64,000 bases of DNA, taken from Diplonema japonicum. Taxonomy: Eukaryota; Euglenozoa; Diplonemea; Diplonemida; Diplonemidae. The translations under genes were made by a program, and so were the position numbers. How positions within the stretch are numbered: position 1 is the stretch's first letter; every line of letters begins with the position of its first letter. The stretch is from assembly GCA_964019335.1 (NCBI GenBank), contig OZ025747.1, forward strand, positions 124,001 through 188,000. Reading direction: 5' to 3'. This document shows, one piece after another, positions 17,839-28,700 of the stretch. The notes under the pieces are model-generated. The model searched no databases. It was given only the letters and a program-made list of their open reading frames with translations, and was not told where the DNA came from.

Positions 17839-19740
17839 ATGGGTGTTCCACAACTGTTCCAGTGGGTATTTTACAGGTACCCCAAGGCCATCAGGGCGGC
17901 GAAGAAGGGGGAGGCGGGTGGGGTGGACTGTCTGTACTTCGATTTAAACAGTGTGATCCACAACTGCTGCCACGGGAGCGACCCGTTACCGGAGGGGTCC
18001 TCCGAGGACGATATGGTTCTACGCATCTTCCAAGCACTGGACGAAGTCATCGAACTGGTGGGCCCGAAGAAGCTGATCTACCTATCCATAGATGGGGTCG
18101 TACCAAGAGGTAAGCTTGTCCAACAACGAAGCAGGAGGTTCAAGGAAAGCGACGAGAAAAAATCCGACTGGGACGCCAACAAAATCTCTCCGGGCACAAG
18201 CTTCATGAAGAAGATCAAGGACGCCTTGACATGGTTTGCCTACGACCGAACCAACACCGACGACATAGTCAAAAAAACCGCTTTTGTTATATCCGATTCT
18301 TCAGTACCAGGCGAGGGTGAACAGAAAATCATAGAGTACATGAAAGAGCTTCGAGAAACCCCGGGTTACGACCCGAACACTACACATTGCATTTGTTCCC
18401 AAGACGCTGATTTAATCCTGTTGGGGCTTCTTGCACATACTCCGCATGTTATGCTGCTCCGTGAATATCAAGAAGTTCGGCCTCCAAAGTTCCATCAACC
18501 CCGATTCAGAGCCAAGGACACTTTAAACTGGGACTTTGTTGATCTTTCCACAGTTCGAGAATACATAGCCGCGGACCACTGTGAGCTGCAAGGAATAGAT
18601 CTTGAGAGGTGTATTGATGATTTCGTGCTTCTCTGCATTCTCATGGGCAGCGATTTCGCTCCGTCGCTCCCTTCAGTTACTGTCAAAGACGGGATGCTCG
18701 AAGCGATTATCGAATACCACAAGGAGCATTTTCATGGGCATCTTATTGAAGGAACGGAGATTAGATTCGACAGGCTGTTTTACATTCTCGATCATCTCGC
18801 GCAGCTTGAGCATCTTGTGTTCCGTGCAAGGGCTGGTATGATGCGTCATGGAGTCCCGGATGGGGAGTTCGACTTCACCACAACTGACTACCCTCAAAGG
18901 TACGCGTTGAAAGTGGGTGCGAAACCGGACCTCGCAAGAGAATATCTGCAAGGAATAGCGTGGAGCGTCAAATACTTCTTCACAGGTGACGCTTCGTGGG
19001 AGTGGTGCTACCCATCGCCGTACCCTCCTTTAGTCTCGTCTCTTGCAATCGCCTGCAGGGATTTCAAACCCGAACCAACGGTGTATGCAGGGCCCTGTTT
19101 GACACCAATGGAAACATTGCTTGCAATCCTACCGAAATCCTCGAATTCCGCTGTCCCGAAATTTTTAAGGCTTCTCACCGATACCGGGGCACCGTTGTCG
19201 CATCTTCACACTGTTTATGTAACGGAGAAGTTAGCAGGGAGAACGCTGACAATTGCTTCGCCCGTCGACACTGATAAGCTGAAGAAAATAGTCGCGCCTT
19301 TGAAGAAAACCTTCACCGCATTGGAAAAGGAACTTGACTTGCTGGGGAATGTAGTGGTGTTTGCCCACAAGGACGTCCTCCCCGGGTTGGTAAAACTTCT
19401 TCCCGTCACAGGCGGGAAGCGGCCCCTCGAAAATGAGGACGAGGAACCCGCTGCTCTTTCCACCGCAGACGTCATTGGCCACAACATAGTCGGGACCATC
19501 AGTGCGTGTCCTACTGCTGTTCCTCTTAATGGGTCGTACCGTCTCTCTTGGGACCTCCTCGATCCTACTGACGAGCTGCAGGTTTGTTGCATACACCTGA
19601 AGCCTTCCCCCCACCTCCAACACCACGAAGCGTTGCTCGCAAACACTGTGCTCCCTCCGAAGGTGCTTGGTGCCACTGAGTCCCTCATGGGGTCTGAGAA
19701 GGTCTTCCCTCCTATTGCAGATTTGAAGCCTAAGTATTAA
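17839..19740 (+). CDS. Short 5'-3' exoribonuclease of the XRN family
   Basis: 633 aa. Begins MGVPQLFQWVFYRYP, the usual XRN start, followed by the acidic active-site motifs: YFDLNSVIHNC, SIDGVVPRGKLVQQRSRRF, PGEGEQKIIEYM, CSQDADLILLGLL and ILMGSDFAPSLP. This is the CR1/CR2 catalytic core; the long C-terminal extension of XRN1 and most of XRN2's tail are missing. Trypanosomatids encode several XRN paralogues (XRNA-XRND), and this size suits one of the smaller ones. Likely role: processive 5'-3' degradation of 5'-monophosphate RNA in mRNA turnover or RNA processing. The start ATG follows an ATA-rich leader; no intron is seen. Flanks: cyclophilin upstream, MMSDH downstream. Confidence 0.85.
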   Translation: MGVPQLFQWVFYRYPKAIRAAKKGEAGGVDCLYFDLNSVIHNCCHGSDPLPEGSSEDDMVLRIFQALDEVIELVGPKKLIYLSIDGVVPRGKLVQQRSRRFKESDEKKSDWDANKISPGTSFMKKIKDALTWFAYDRTNTDDIVKKTAFVISDSSVPGEGEQKIIEYMKELRETPGYDPNTTHCICSQDADLILLGLLAHTPHVMLLREYQEVRPPKFHQPRFRAKDTLNWDFVDLSTVREYIAADHCELQGIDLERCIDDFVLLCILMGSDFAPSLPSVTVKDGMLEAIIEYHKEHFHGHLIEGTEIRFDRLFYILDHLAQLEHLVFRARAGMMRHGVPDGEFDFTTTDYPQRYALKVGAKPDLAREYLQGIAWSVKYFFTGDASWEWCYPSPYPPLVSSLAIACRDFKPEPTVYAGPCLTPMETLLAILPKSSNSAVPKFLRLLTDTGAPLSHLHTVYVTEKLAGRTLTIASPVDTDKLKKIVAPLKKTFTALEKELDLLGNVVVFAHKDVLPGLVKLLPVTGGKRPLENEDEEPAALSTADVIGHNIVGTISACPTAVPLNGSYRLSWDLLDPTDELQVCCIHLKPSPHLQHHEALLANTVLPPKVLGATESLMGSEKVFPPIADLKPKY

Positions 19741-19810
19741 CTGGAAAGTGTTTTTTTTTTCCCTTTTTTTTTTCCCATTGCATTTTTGTGATACAATCCC
19801 TCACATTTTT

Positions 19811-19815
19811 TACAG
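19811..19815 (+). promoter_or_regulatory. Probable trans-splice acceptor (TTTTTTACAG)
   Basis: Pyrimidine-rich DNA ends in TACAG 41 nt upstream of the MMSDH ATG. The XRN stop codon lies about 75 nt earlier, so there is no exon of this gene upstream to cis-splice from. Inference from position and sequence. Confidence 0.5.
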
Positions 19816-19855
19816 GAACTTGAAAGGGAAGAGAAAAAAAAAAGAAGCCGCAAAG

Positions 19856-20925
19856 ATGCAGAACATCCGCAGGGTGCCGATGATCATCAACGGGAAGCTC
19901 CGCCAGTCGGAGACGAACAACTGGATCGAGGTGCACGACCCGGCGACGAACGAGGTGATCGCCCTGACGCCCGAGTCGACGCAGAGCGAGATGGACGAGG
20001 CGACGGAGAGCTGCGAGAAGGCGTTCAAGGAGTGGCGGGAGGTGTCGGTGTCGAACAGGATGCGGGTGATGCTGAGGTACCAGCAGCTGATCAGGGACCA
20101 CACGGCGGAGATCCAGAACGCGATCACGGAGGAGCAGGGGAAGACCTTGGACGACGCGAAGGGAGACCTGTTCCGAGGGCTGGAGATCGTGGAGCACGCG
20201 TGCAGCGCGCCGTCCCTCATCATGGGGGAGACGGTGGGGAACGTGTCGGCGCACATGGACACGTACAGCTACCGCCAGCCGCTCGGAGTGGCGGCGGGGA
20301 TCTGCCCCTTCAACTTCCCAGCGATGATCCCTCTGTGGATGTACCCGATGGCGCTGGTGTCGGGGAACAGCTTCCTCCTGAAGCCTTCTGAGAGGGACCC
20401 GACAGCGGCGGTGATTCTGTCGCAGCTGGCGCACGAAGCCGGAGTCCCTGCCGGTGTGCTGAACGTGATCCACGGGTCGAAGGACGCGGTGAACTACATC
20501 TGCGACGCCCCCGCCATCAAGGCGATCTCCTTCGTGGGCTCCAACCAGGCGGGGGAGTACATCCACGCCAGGGGGAGCGCCAACGGGAAGAGGGTGCAGG
20601 CGAACCTCGGGGCGAAGAACCACGCCGTCATCATGGAGGACGCCTCGAAGGACCACGCCGTGAACTCCCTGATCGGGGCCTCCATGGGGGCTGCGGGGCA
20701 GAGGTGCATGGCCCTCTCCGTCGCCATCTTCGTCGGGAAGTCGCAGGAGTGGATCCAAGACGTGGTCGAGAGGACCAAGTCCTCCCTCACCATGGGGCCC
20801 GGGAAGCAGAAGGGTGTCGACGTGGGGCCTCTCATCTCCCCCGGCGCTCGCGACCGTGCTTTCGAGCTCATCCAGTCTGCTGCTGACCAGGGTGCTACCA
20901 TTGCACTTGATGGGAGGGAGGTATG

Positions 20926-20966
<41 letters not shown>

Positions 20967-21519
20967 AGTGCACGCCCCCTGCAGGCTGCGAGAAGGGGAA
21001 CTGGCTTGGGCCCACCGTCATCACCAACGTCACCCCCGACATGAGGTGCTACACTGAGGAGATCTTCGCACCTGTTCTCTGCATCATGGTATGCATACTA
21101 TATTACACCACACCACACCACATACCACACACCACACACCACAGTCTGCGGAGACCCTTGACGACGCCCTGAACATCATCAACAACAACCCCTACGGCAA
21201 CGGAACAGCCATCTTCACCTCCAGCGGGGCGGCCGCCAGGAAGTTCCAGCACGAGGTGGACGCAGGGCAGATTGGGATCAACGTGCCCATCCCCGTCCCC
21301 CTCCCCATGTTCTCCTTCACTGGGTCCCGTGCCTCCATCCGTGGGGACATCAACTTCTACGGGAAGCAGGCCATCCAGTTCTACACCAGCTGGAAGACCA
21401 TCACGTCCAACTGGAACCCCGCCTTCGTCAACACTGGTGCCACGGTATGGATGGGAGTAAGGGGGCAGAAATATCTAACACAACAACAGGTCAACATGCC
21501 CATCCTCGGTCAGAAGTGA
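19856..21519 (+). CDS. Methylmalonate-semialdehyde dehydrogenase (CoA-acylating, ALDH6 family)
   Basis: Four exons: 19856-20920, 20969-21088, 21145-21444, 21490-21519, giving 504 aa. Introns are 48 nt (nearly all A), 56 nt (CACAC-rich) and 45 nt. The enzyme turns methylmalonate and malonate semialdehydes plus CoA and NAD+ into propionyl- or acetyl-CoA, in valine, thymine and beta-alanine breakdown. Landmarks: [30 protein letters not shown], catalytic Cys at about residue 284 in [15 protein letters not shown]-like [37 protein letters not shown], and [16 protein letters not shown], an ALDH6 signature. No clear mitochondrial presequence, though the human enzyme is mitochondrial. Codon third positions are strongly G/C. 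Splicing is required: the unspliced first exon stops 2 codons into the intron. Confidence 0.95.
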
Positions 21520-22072
21520 GAGTAGTGAAGGGTTTAAAGAATACTGTATTATAAAAAAGAAAAAGAAAGAAAGAGGGGAGGGGGGGCCCTTTTATCAAAC
21601 CAAGGTGGAGGGGTACTCTTTTTTCTTTATTTTTTTTTTCTACTTCCGTTTTTTTTCTTTTTAAAAATTTTACGCAATTCCCCCTATTTTTTTTTCTTTT
21701 TACGTTCCTTTATTCTAATTTTTAACGATACAAAATAACCCCTCTAAAAAGAAAAGAAAAAAAGGAAGAAAAAAAAATAAACTACCATTGCTTTTCTTTG
21801 CCTGGTTGCGTTTCTTTGTTGGTTCTCCGCCAGAATAGAGAACAAAATATTATTTTTAACTTTCAAAAAAAGAAAAAATGAAAAAGAGAGAGAGAGAAAA
21901 AGGGAAAAAACGTGGGATGAGTAAAAGGGAAAAAAAGGGAATGAGTAACTTACTTTCTTCTTCTTTTTTTTCGATCCCCCCCCCCACCCTTCCCCCCTTT
22001 TTTATTTATTGTAAAGAAATACCCATAAGCCATTTAATGGCAGTGGGAGGGATTTTTTTTTAAAGTTATTGT

Positions 22073-22107
<35 letters not shown>

Positions 22108-22401
22108 CTTTTTAAATTCTCTGATCTTTCTTTCCTTCCCGCCCCGTTTTTTTTTGATTCAATTTTTTTCACGCTACCTCGAAACAGATTCAAAAAAAAA
22201 TTTTTTTTTAAAAAAACCGGGGGGTGTAAGAAGGAAAAAAAATGGGGGAAATAAGAAAAAAACAGCATCGCATTTAAAAAAAAAAAAAAAAAACGTTGTA
22301 AGTCCACGAAGGGGAATTTTTTTTTTTTAATATATATTTATACTTACATCCACCGGCCACAAAAAAAAAAAAAAAAAAAAATCTCCGTACAAACAGGCAA
22401 A
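21520..22401 (+). other. Intergenic stretch, low complexity
   Basis: About 880 nt of A- and T-runs, some Lys-codon-like repeats, and no plausible gene. Long A runs occur at about 22077-22105 and 22275-22292. Confidence 0.7.
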
Positions 22402-23106
22402 ATGACGCGACCCCCGATAATAGAGAATATCCACAACATAACAAAATCCAGCAAATCCACTACAACGAGATGCTGCTGCGAGGTCAGCAGACCTGACAGC
22501 CTGATCGTCATCATAGGAAACGAGAAGGGGATAGTAGGGCGATCGACAAACGGAAAGGTGGTAGGAAAAGCAGAAATACCCGGCGGCACAACATGCATCT
22601 TAAGCTTGGGGACAACAGTATGGCTGGGCAGTGGAGAAGGTGTAGTAGGGCGGTATTTGGTAAACGACGACGGCATCACAGAAGTGAAAAAAAATAAAGC
22701 GCACAAGGGCGCCGTAACGTGCATCTGCACAGACGGTGAGCGGTCCGTACTTTCGTCGTCAGAGTCAGGAGACGTGTTAGAATGGGACGCGGATTTTGTA
22801 GACAAACCTCCTAAAGAAGTCCTTCCTCCCTCCGCTTCCCCCATCACGGCCTTGGCCTATTCCCTGAACACCCTCCTCCTTGGATCTCACTCTGGGCATC
22901 TAAAAGTTATCGACACCCACACCAGCCAAATCACGACATGGACAGGCCACACGTCATCTGTGACATGTATATCTGTTGTGCTCTTGGAGCAAATCTGGTC
23001 CGCCGACAATGCTGGTGATGTTCTGATCCGATGCTTCTCGTCTGGCGAGGTTCTCAAGACGCTGTCGCTTCCCGTGCCTGTCACGTCGATCACTCTTGTG
23101 GGTGAC

Positions 23107-23153
<47 letters not shown>

Positions 23154-24235
23154 CTATACAAACCCCCCATCATCAGGTCTGGCTGTGGTCATCCGATCGC
23201 TCGCTCACGCTTGTTTCCCCGTTGACATTCGCCGCCTCCTACCCGGAACCCGATTTCAAAAAAAAATCAGGGACCGGTATCCCTGTGGGAGTTGTACAGG
23301 TATTCCCCTCCCTTCTTTTCATTAAAAAAAATTTCTTTTTTTTTCTAAAGGTAGCCCAAGCAGACGTCCGCCGTGTCTGGACCCCAAGCACCGATGGCTC
23401 GATAGGTGTGTGGGATGTGACCAGTTTCGGTGTTGGCGATGTGTTGAAGCGAACGGCCGAGGACGGTGCGACGTTCAAACGCAAGGCGGAGAGGTTGCTG
23501 GGCGCTGCGGAGACCCTCCAAGAAATGGCACCCCTCGAGGAGGAGCTGAAGGAGGAACGCAAGCGGGTCGCAGAGCTCGAAGACACCGTAAAGGGTTTGG
23601 TCGCACACTGCACCCAACTGCAGGAATCTGTCTACGAGCATGAAAAAGCAAACAGCGGCGCGCAAAACATCGAATCTTTAAAAGCAGAGCTTGCAGGTTG
23701 CTATGAGCACACTGCCGTCATCGAGACAGACTGTGCGCATCTGTCAGCAGAGCTTCAAGAGTCCAGACAACAAGTCGATAGTTTACGTGATGAAGTTGCA
23801 ACATTACGTTCTGAAGCAGCTGGCGACCGTGCGAAATATGAAGCTGAGACAGCAGAGTTTAGACGCCGATTGGAGTCGGTGTCGTCGAAAGAAGTTGAGT
23901 GCGACAGGGAGAACACCACCCTTCGGAAGCGGGTAAAGTTCTTGGAAGGCATCGAAGAACAAGCAATCGAAGCCCAAGAGATTATCGAAGATATCCACAA
24001 ATCCTACTGCTCTGTCAAATCCGCCAGCCACTGCGCAACAGAAACCGCGCACCGCGCCTCCATCCTCTCTGAAGAGTCCGCGTCTCGTCTCCGTTTCGTC
24101 CAAGAAACCTCCTCCACCGCCACTGAGTATCTTCAAGAGGAGCTTCGGTGCCTCACCCTTGTCGACACCACCCTTCGGCATAGATTGAATGAGACACATC
24201 TCGCCCTGCAAAATGCCAACAAACGATCGGGGTAG
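22402..24235 (+). CDS. WD40-repeat protein with C-terminal coiled coil
   Basis: Exons 22402-23109, 23177-23299 and 23351-24235 (introns 67 and 51 nt; the first starts GTTTTT and is almost all T) give 571 aa. Residues 1-300 read as weak beta-propeller blades; the clearest are HKGAVTCICTDGE, GDVLEWDAD, HTSSVTCIS, IWSADNAGDVLI and the exon-3 segment TDGSIGVWDV. Exon 2 supplies VWLWSSDRSL, so the propeller is only complete after splicing. From about residue 310 the protein is a long coiled coil (EELKEERKRVAELEDTV), consistent with a scaffold that binds partners through both halves. The specific orthologue was not recognised. Possible roles include intraflagellar transport, centrosome or autophagy scaffolds; none is shown. 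Confidence 0.75.
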
Positions 24236-24442
24236 AGAGAGCAAAAAAAAAAGGGGGAGGAGTATATGTAGTAGTACTTTTTTTATTGTATCCTTTGTGT
24301 AAAAAAAAAGGGGGGAAAAGAAAGAAGAAGAAGAAAGAAGAAAAAAAAAAAAACACAATTCTTTTTAATCCCTTTTACTTTTATATTCTGTATTCTGCAC
24401 GCGGTAGCTACCACAGCGTATGCGTCTCCTGCGCCGTACTGG

Positions 24443-25669
24443 ATGAGTGTGAAGGAGAAGTCAGCGTCGTGGCGAAAGAGGGCTCAGGAAAAAATCGGTG
24501 CGTACAAAGAACTGTTGAGCGGGGACAGTGGCAACAAGGCAGCCCCCGCAGCGAGGGTGTCCCATTGGACCGACAGGCGGAACGAGTTCTACAAGGGGCT
24601 GAGAAATACACCGCAAAAAGAAGCAGAGGTGCTGACGGAGGCCTCGTCCGCAGTTGCAGAGACAGTCTACATAGAGAGCAGCTACTTCAGCGATGTGAGC
24701 AGCGAGACGAGCACAGACGAAGAGTGGGGTGGGCCCACAGCACGCAGCGGAGCTAGCAGCAAGAAGGTGAGCTTTGTCGGCGAGCCACCGTCACACAGAA
24801 CAGACACTACTCTTCACGCTCACACAGACACAAGTGTGAGTGGGCTTCAGACCAACAGGTCCTTATCAGAGACAACAGAGAAAGACTCCCCTGATGCACA
24901 CCCTCTTACAGACAGAACAGTTGGGACAGAGACTACCCAAAGGACACCAGATGTACAACAGCTTACAGACAGGACCCTGGAGACGGATACCACTAACAAC
25001 GAGAGTACCGCAGATGTGCAACCCCTGACAGATAGGACGCTCGGGACTGATACTACAGCGGAGACACCCGATGTGCAGCCGCTGACGGACAGAACAGCAG
25101 GCACGAGCAGGACAAGTTTGGACACGGCAGCCGGGACACCCGACGTGCAGCAGTTCACAGATAGGACGTTCGACACTGAGGACAACCCCCTTACTGTCGC
25201 AGAGGCACCCGGTGGTATTGATGCGTTGGCAGATGAAACCATTGGCGCCGAGGCAAATCACGGCGGTGATGTGCAAATGGACAAAACTGATGAATGTCAG
25301 AATGAAACTGGGGAGGGCGAGGGCGAGGTTGCCGATTGTGACGCGCAGCATCAGTCGGATGAGGAAACGGCAGAAGTCCCTAGCCTGCCGACAAATGAAG
25401 AAACAGACACACTTGAGACGCTCAGTGCACTCGCCTTGACGGACCAACCAGTGACAGACGATGGCACAAGCTCGGTCCACACGGAGAGCACCGTGTCTGC
25501 GACTACTTCAAATGCTGACGTTGACGATGCTGACGTGAAGGAATCCCTCGTGATCGTGAGCAGCGAGCTATGGGACGAGAAGAAATGGATAGGGGCCGCG
25601 AGAAGGCGTGCTGCGAGGAGCAAGGATTTACTACTGAGGGAGCTGCATTCCGTGCTTCTGCACAGATGA
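24443..25669 (+). CDS. Unknown protein with Thr/Asp-rich tandem repeats
   Basis: 408 aa, family not recognised. Residues ~154-241 contain five copies of a 19-24 residue unit whose core is LTDRT (variants HPLTDRTVG, QQLTDRTLE, QPLTDRTLG, QPLTDRTAG, QQFTDRTFD), separated by Thr/Asp-rich linkers. The N-terminus is basic (KEKSASWRKRAQEKI), followed by an acidic Ser patch (SDVSSETSTDEE). The C-terminal 50 residues are ordered-looking (DDADVKESLVIVSSELWDEKKWIGAARRR). No membrane segment or signal. The nucleotide repeats have drifted as well, so the array is not a recent slip. The start is the ATG after CGCCGTACTGG; an AG-ending pyrimidine-rich stretch lies ~30 nt upstream. Confidence 0.65.
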   Translation: MSVKEKSASWRKRAQEKIGAYKELLSGDSGNKAAPAARVSHWTDRRNEFYKGLRNTPQKEAEVLTEASSAVAETVYIESSYFSDVSSETSTDEEWGGPTARSGASSKKVSFVGEPPSHRTDTTLHAHTDTSVSGLQTNRSLSETTEKDSPDAHPLTDRTVGTETTQRTPDVQQLTDRTLETDTTNNESTADVQPLTDRTLGTDTTAETPDVQPLTDRTAGTSRTSLDTAAGTPDVQQFTDRTFDTEDNPLTVAEAPGGIDALADETIGAEANHGGDVQMDKTDECQNETGEGEGEVADCDAQHQSDEETAEVPSLPTNEETDTLETLSALALTDQPVTDDGTSSVHTESTVSATTSNADVDDADVKESLVIVSSELWDEKKWIGAARRRAARSKDLLLRELHSVLLHR

Positions 25670-25717
25670 TCCCCATTCATTTTTTTTTTCTCTTTTAATC
25701 CCTCACACCATTCTTCT

Positions 25718-25722
25718 TCCAG
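25718..25722 (+). promoter_or_regulatory. Probable trans-splice acceptor (CTTCTTCCAG)
   Basis: Textbook pyrimidine tract plus CAG only 8 nt before the ATG of the lipase gene. The previous gene stops about 50 nt upstream, so no cis-exon is available. Among the clearest acceptor-like sites in the window. Confidence 0.55.
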
Positions 25723-25730
25723 GTTGGGGG

Positions 25731-28700
25731 ATGAAAAACCAAGAAAGGCTGAACAGCATAAACAGCCATGACGAGGAAGCCCCGAAAGAAATCGTAAAAC
25801 GCGAGGAATTAGAACGAAGAACAGATGGCGTGGTGGCATTGGAACTGGGGAGGAGCCTCATACCGACCATCACGCTGATGATGACAATGGTGGTAACGTT
25901 GGGGATCGCGGTCGACACGGTGGTGGCGGCGTTGGCCTTACGCCCGGGCCACGGGGCGAATGTCAAGGGTTTGGAGTACGACTCCAACCTCACGTGGAAC
26001 AAAAGCATAGCATGGCAACCCATTGTGGCGGTGGAAGTGAGATTCAACACATCCTACACGGTTCCCGACGTACTGGACCTACAATACGAAGTAACATGGC
26101 ACGCTAAGGGGGGAATCAGATCATTCCAGGAGAACTTACACGCGGACTGTAACGTAACGGCAAACGATTGCGATTCTGTGATAATCCCAAAACCACGGAC
26201 GAGACGCGGTGTCCAAACACCATACGGCGGTCCTGTAATCGTAACATTCAAGATTATAAACGGAACACAGGAAGTTCTGAACGAACCGGAAGCTCTTGTC
26301 GTGAACTCGATCACGATCACCCCGATCTTTATAAACGTCATCACGTATACAAGCGGGCTGTCGATGATACTATTGATCCCGTACATCGTTAGATTTTACT
26401 ACATGTTGTCGCACAATGCCGAGCCGAACACCCCTGATCAGTACATTGCTGCTGTGTTGTTGATGCTTTTTCTGCTGCAGATTCAATCCGTCCTCGCAGC
26501 GAGATTTCTCGGGAAAGTTCCTAGCTCGGTGGACAGCCACGCGCTTCGAATTTATCTCACGATTTGCCCGTACGTGTTCGCCCATGCTTTGCAAGCTTCT
26601 GTTCTCGGGCTGACTTCATATTACAAACCAAAGTCGGCTGTCCCGTACGTTAAAATGGGTTTATGGTTCACTGTTATGACAGGTCTTTCTACCGTTTACG
26701 CGTTTCGAGCAGTTCGTTACGAGGAGGATATCTCCGCATCTGCATGGGACGCGCAAACATTGAATGGTCACTTTTCTTGGATGCCGATGAGCTACACATG
26801 TCTTAAATGGATTTACGCATTCTCCATGATGCGTCATGTGTGGACATCGCATAAGCACTTCTTGCACGTTCCGTATCTTGTTTTTAGGAACAAGTATCTC
26901 AAAATGTGCTTTTTGAACGTGATTATAATATCATTGTTCGTGCACGAGTTTGGAACCATCGCCAGCCACATTATATCCGTCTCTCCTATCCAGGGTACGT
27001 CGTTGGGGACATGTTGTAACTATGCTGTTGTGACGCTGTGTTTTGCTGGGTGTTTGATTCCGATTTACCAAAAGGGCGACGATACCCTACCGCCACCCCC
27101 GTCGAGCGATGTTTGGAAAACGTTGACGTGGTCGGTCGAGTGGAAGAAATGGATACACGGGAACTCGCTCTCTTCATTGTACTTCTTCACAGATTCCTCG
27201 GAGGAGAAGGATTTTTGGGTGAAGCAAAACAAGGGAGAATCGGAGGAAATCTGCGAATCACCGTCGTTGTGTTCCAGACGGTCGTCAGGGGTTACCTTGC
27301 GAGCGTGTATCCTCACACTGTTATATGGTGTTCAAGTTTTTTTAACATTCTTCTTCATTCTGAGCGCGTGGCTTGTCGCAATTTTCTTCATTATAATACC
27401 GCCCTTGAAATCTGTGAGACATGCTGCCGTTTTTCAAAGAACGACAACCAGTTGGGTGATCGAGAAACTGTACGCCATCCCACCACGGTCCCGCGTTATC
27501 GGAATGTACCCTTTGAAAACGGAGAAGGACAGTGTGGCCTCATATCTGTGCGACAGGTTCACGTGGCTGACATTGTTATATATGATGATCAACGTTTTCT
27601 TAAGCTATGTGATCATGTTTGTCTCGGGAATGCTCGGGTTGTGGGGTGTCATCTTGAGCATGAACGTTATAACTGCCAGCGTTGGAACGCTGCTGATGAC
27701 GTGCCACCACGTCGCATCGGGTTTTCTACTACGGTTGTCGAGGGGGATCGCAGTTTGCATGCTGATAGAACGTTCCGAGATCGAGGAAAAAGTACACGAC
27801 AAACTACAAGAATACACCGTGACACCCTTTTGCCTAGAGACATGCATCACTATGTCGCACATTGCGTACGAAACATACCGGGAATGCCCTGGTGTTACAG
27901 AGGAAATCTTGCAAGATCAAGACGTGGACCAGAAGAAAAGTATTGTAGCAGGCTGGCTTCCGAAAAGCGGCCTCGCATCAGCGAATGTCCTCGGACCCAC
28001 AGGAACAAAACGCAAAGATCGCAGAATCGATCTCGCCCGGTACGGGTTGGACCTACGTTACGTTTGTGTGATTAATGGACTGCAATTCATAATCGGGGTG
28101 TGGAGCAGCAACAATGCAATATTTGTCGGGTTTCGTGGAACATCGAACGCAAAGAATAAAATGACGGATCTTAATGTGCGGAGGAAACCGTGGGAACCGA
28201 TGACATCGGATTCAAAAGCGAGTGTTGACACAAGTTTTTTGTCGTGCTGGGGATCGACGCCTTTGGTACACCGTGGATTTGCAGCGTTGTGGGAATCCGT
28301 GGCTGAAATAGTTCACGGGAAAATCGCGCAGCTTCTCGAGGAAGGCTACGAGAGAATTTTCATAACGGGGCATTCGCTTGGAGCAGCAGTGGCCACGCTT
28401 TCCGCTTACTCCCTTGCGAAGACGCACGGTACCTCATCCGTTGGCCTTATAACATTCGGGACGCCATTGATGGGGAATCAAGCCTTCGCGGATTTTATGA
28501 TGTTTCGCGTTCCTTACAACATGAATCTACGAAATGAGAACGACGCTTGTACGCGTGCTGCAGGCACCTTTGCCAACGTTCAAACAGGAAATACCATTCT
28601 GGTCGGGCGATGCGGGCAATTGTTGATGAACCCTGCGAAAATCGAAAGAATATTCGCTCCATGGGGTGGAACCGGAAACCCGTTCGCAGCTCATAAATTG

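Noticed and set aside
19730-20758. 342-codon minus-strand frame opposite MMSDH
   Set aside because: Same reason: antisense shadow of a GC3-biased gene, with His/Arg/Pro-rich translation.
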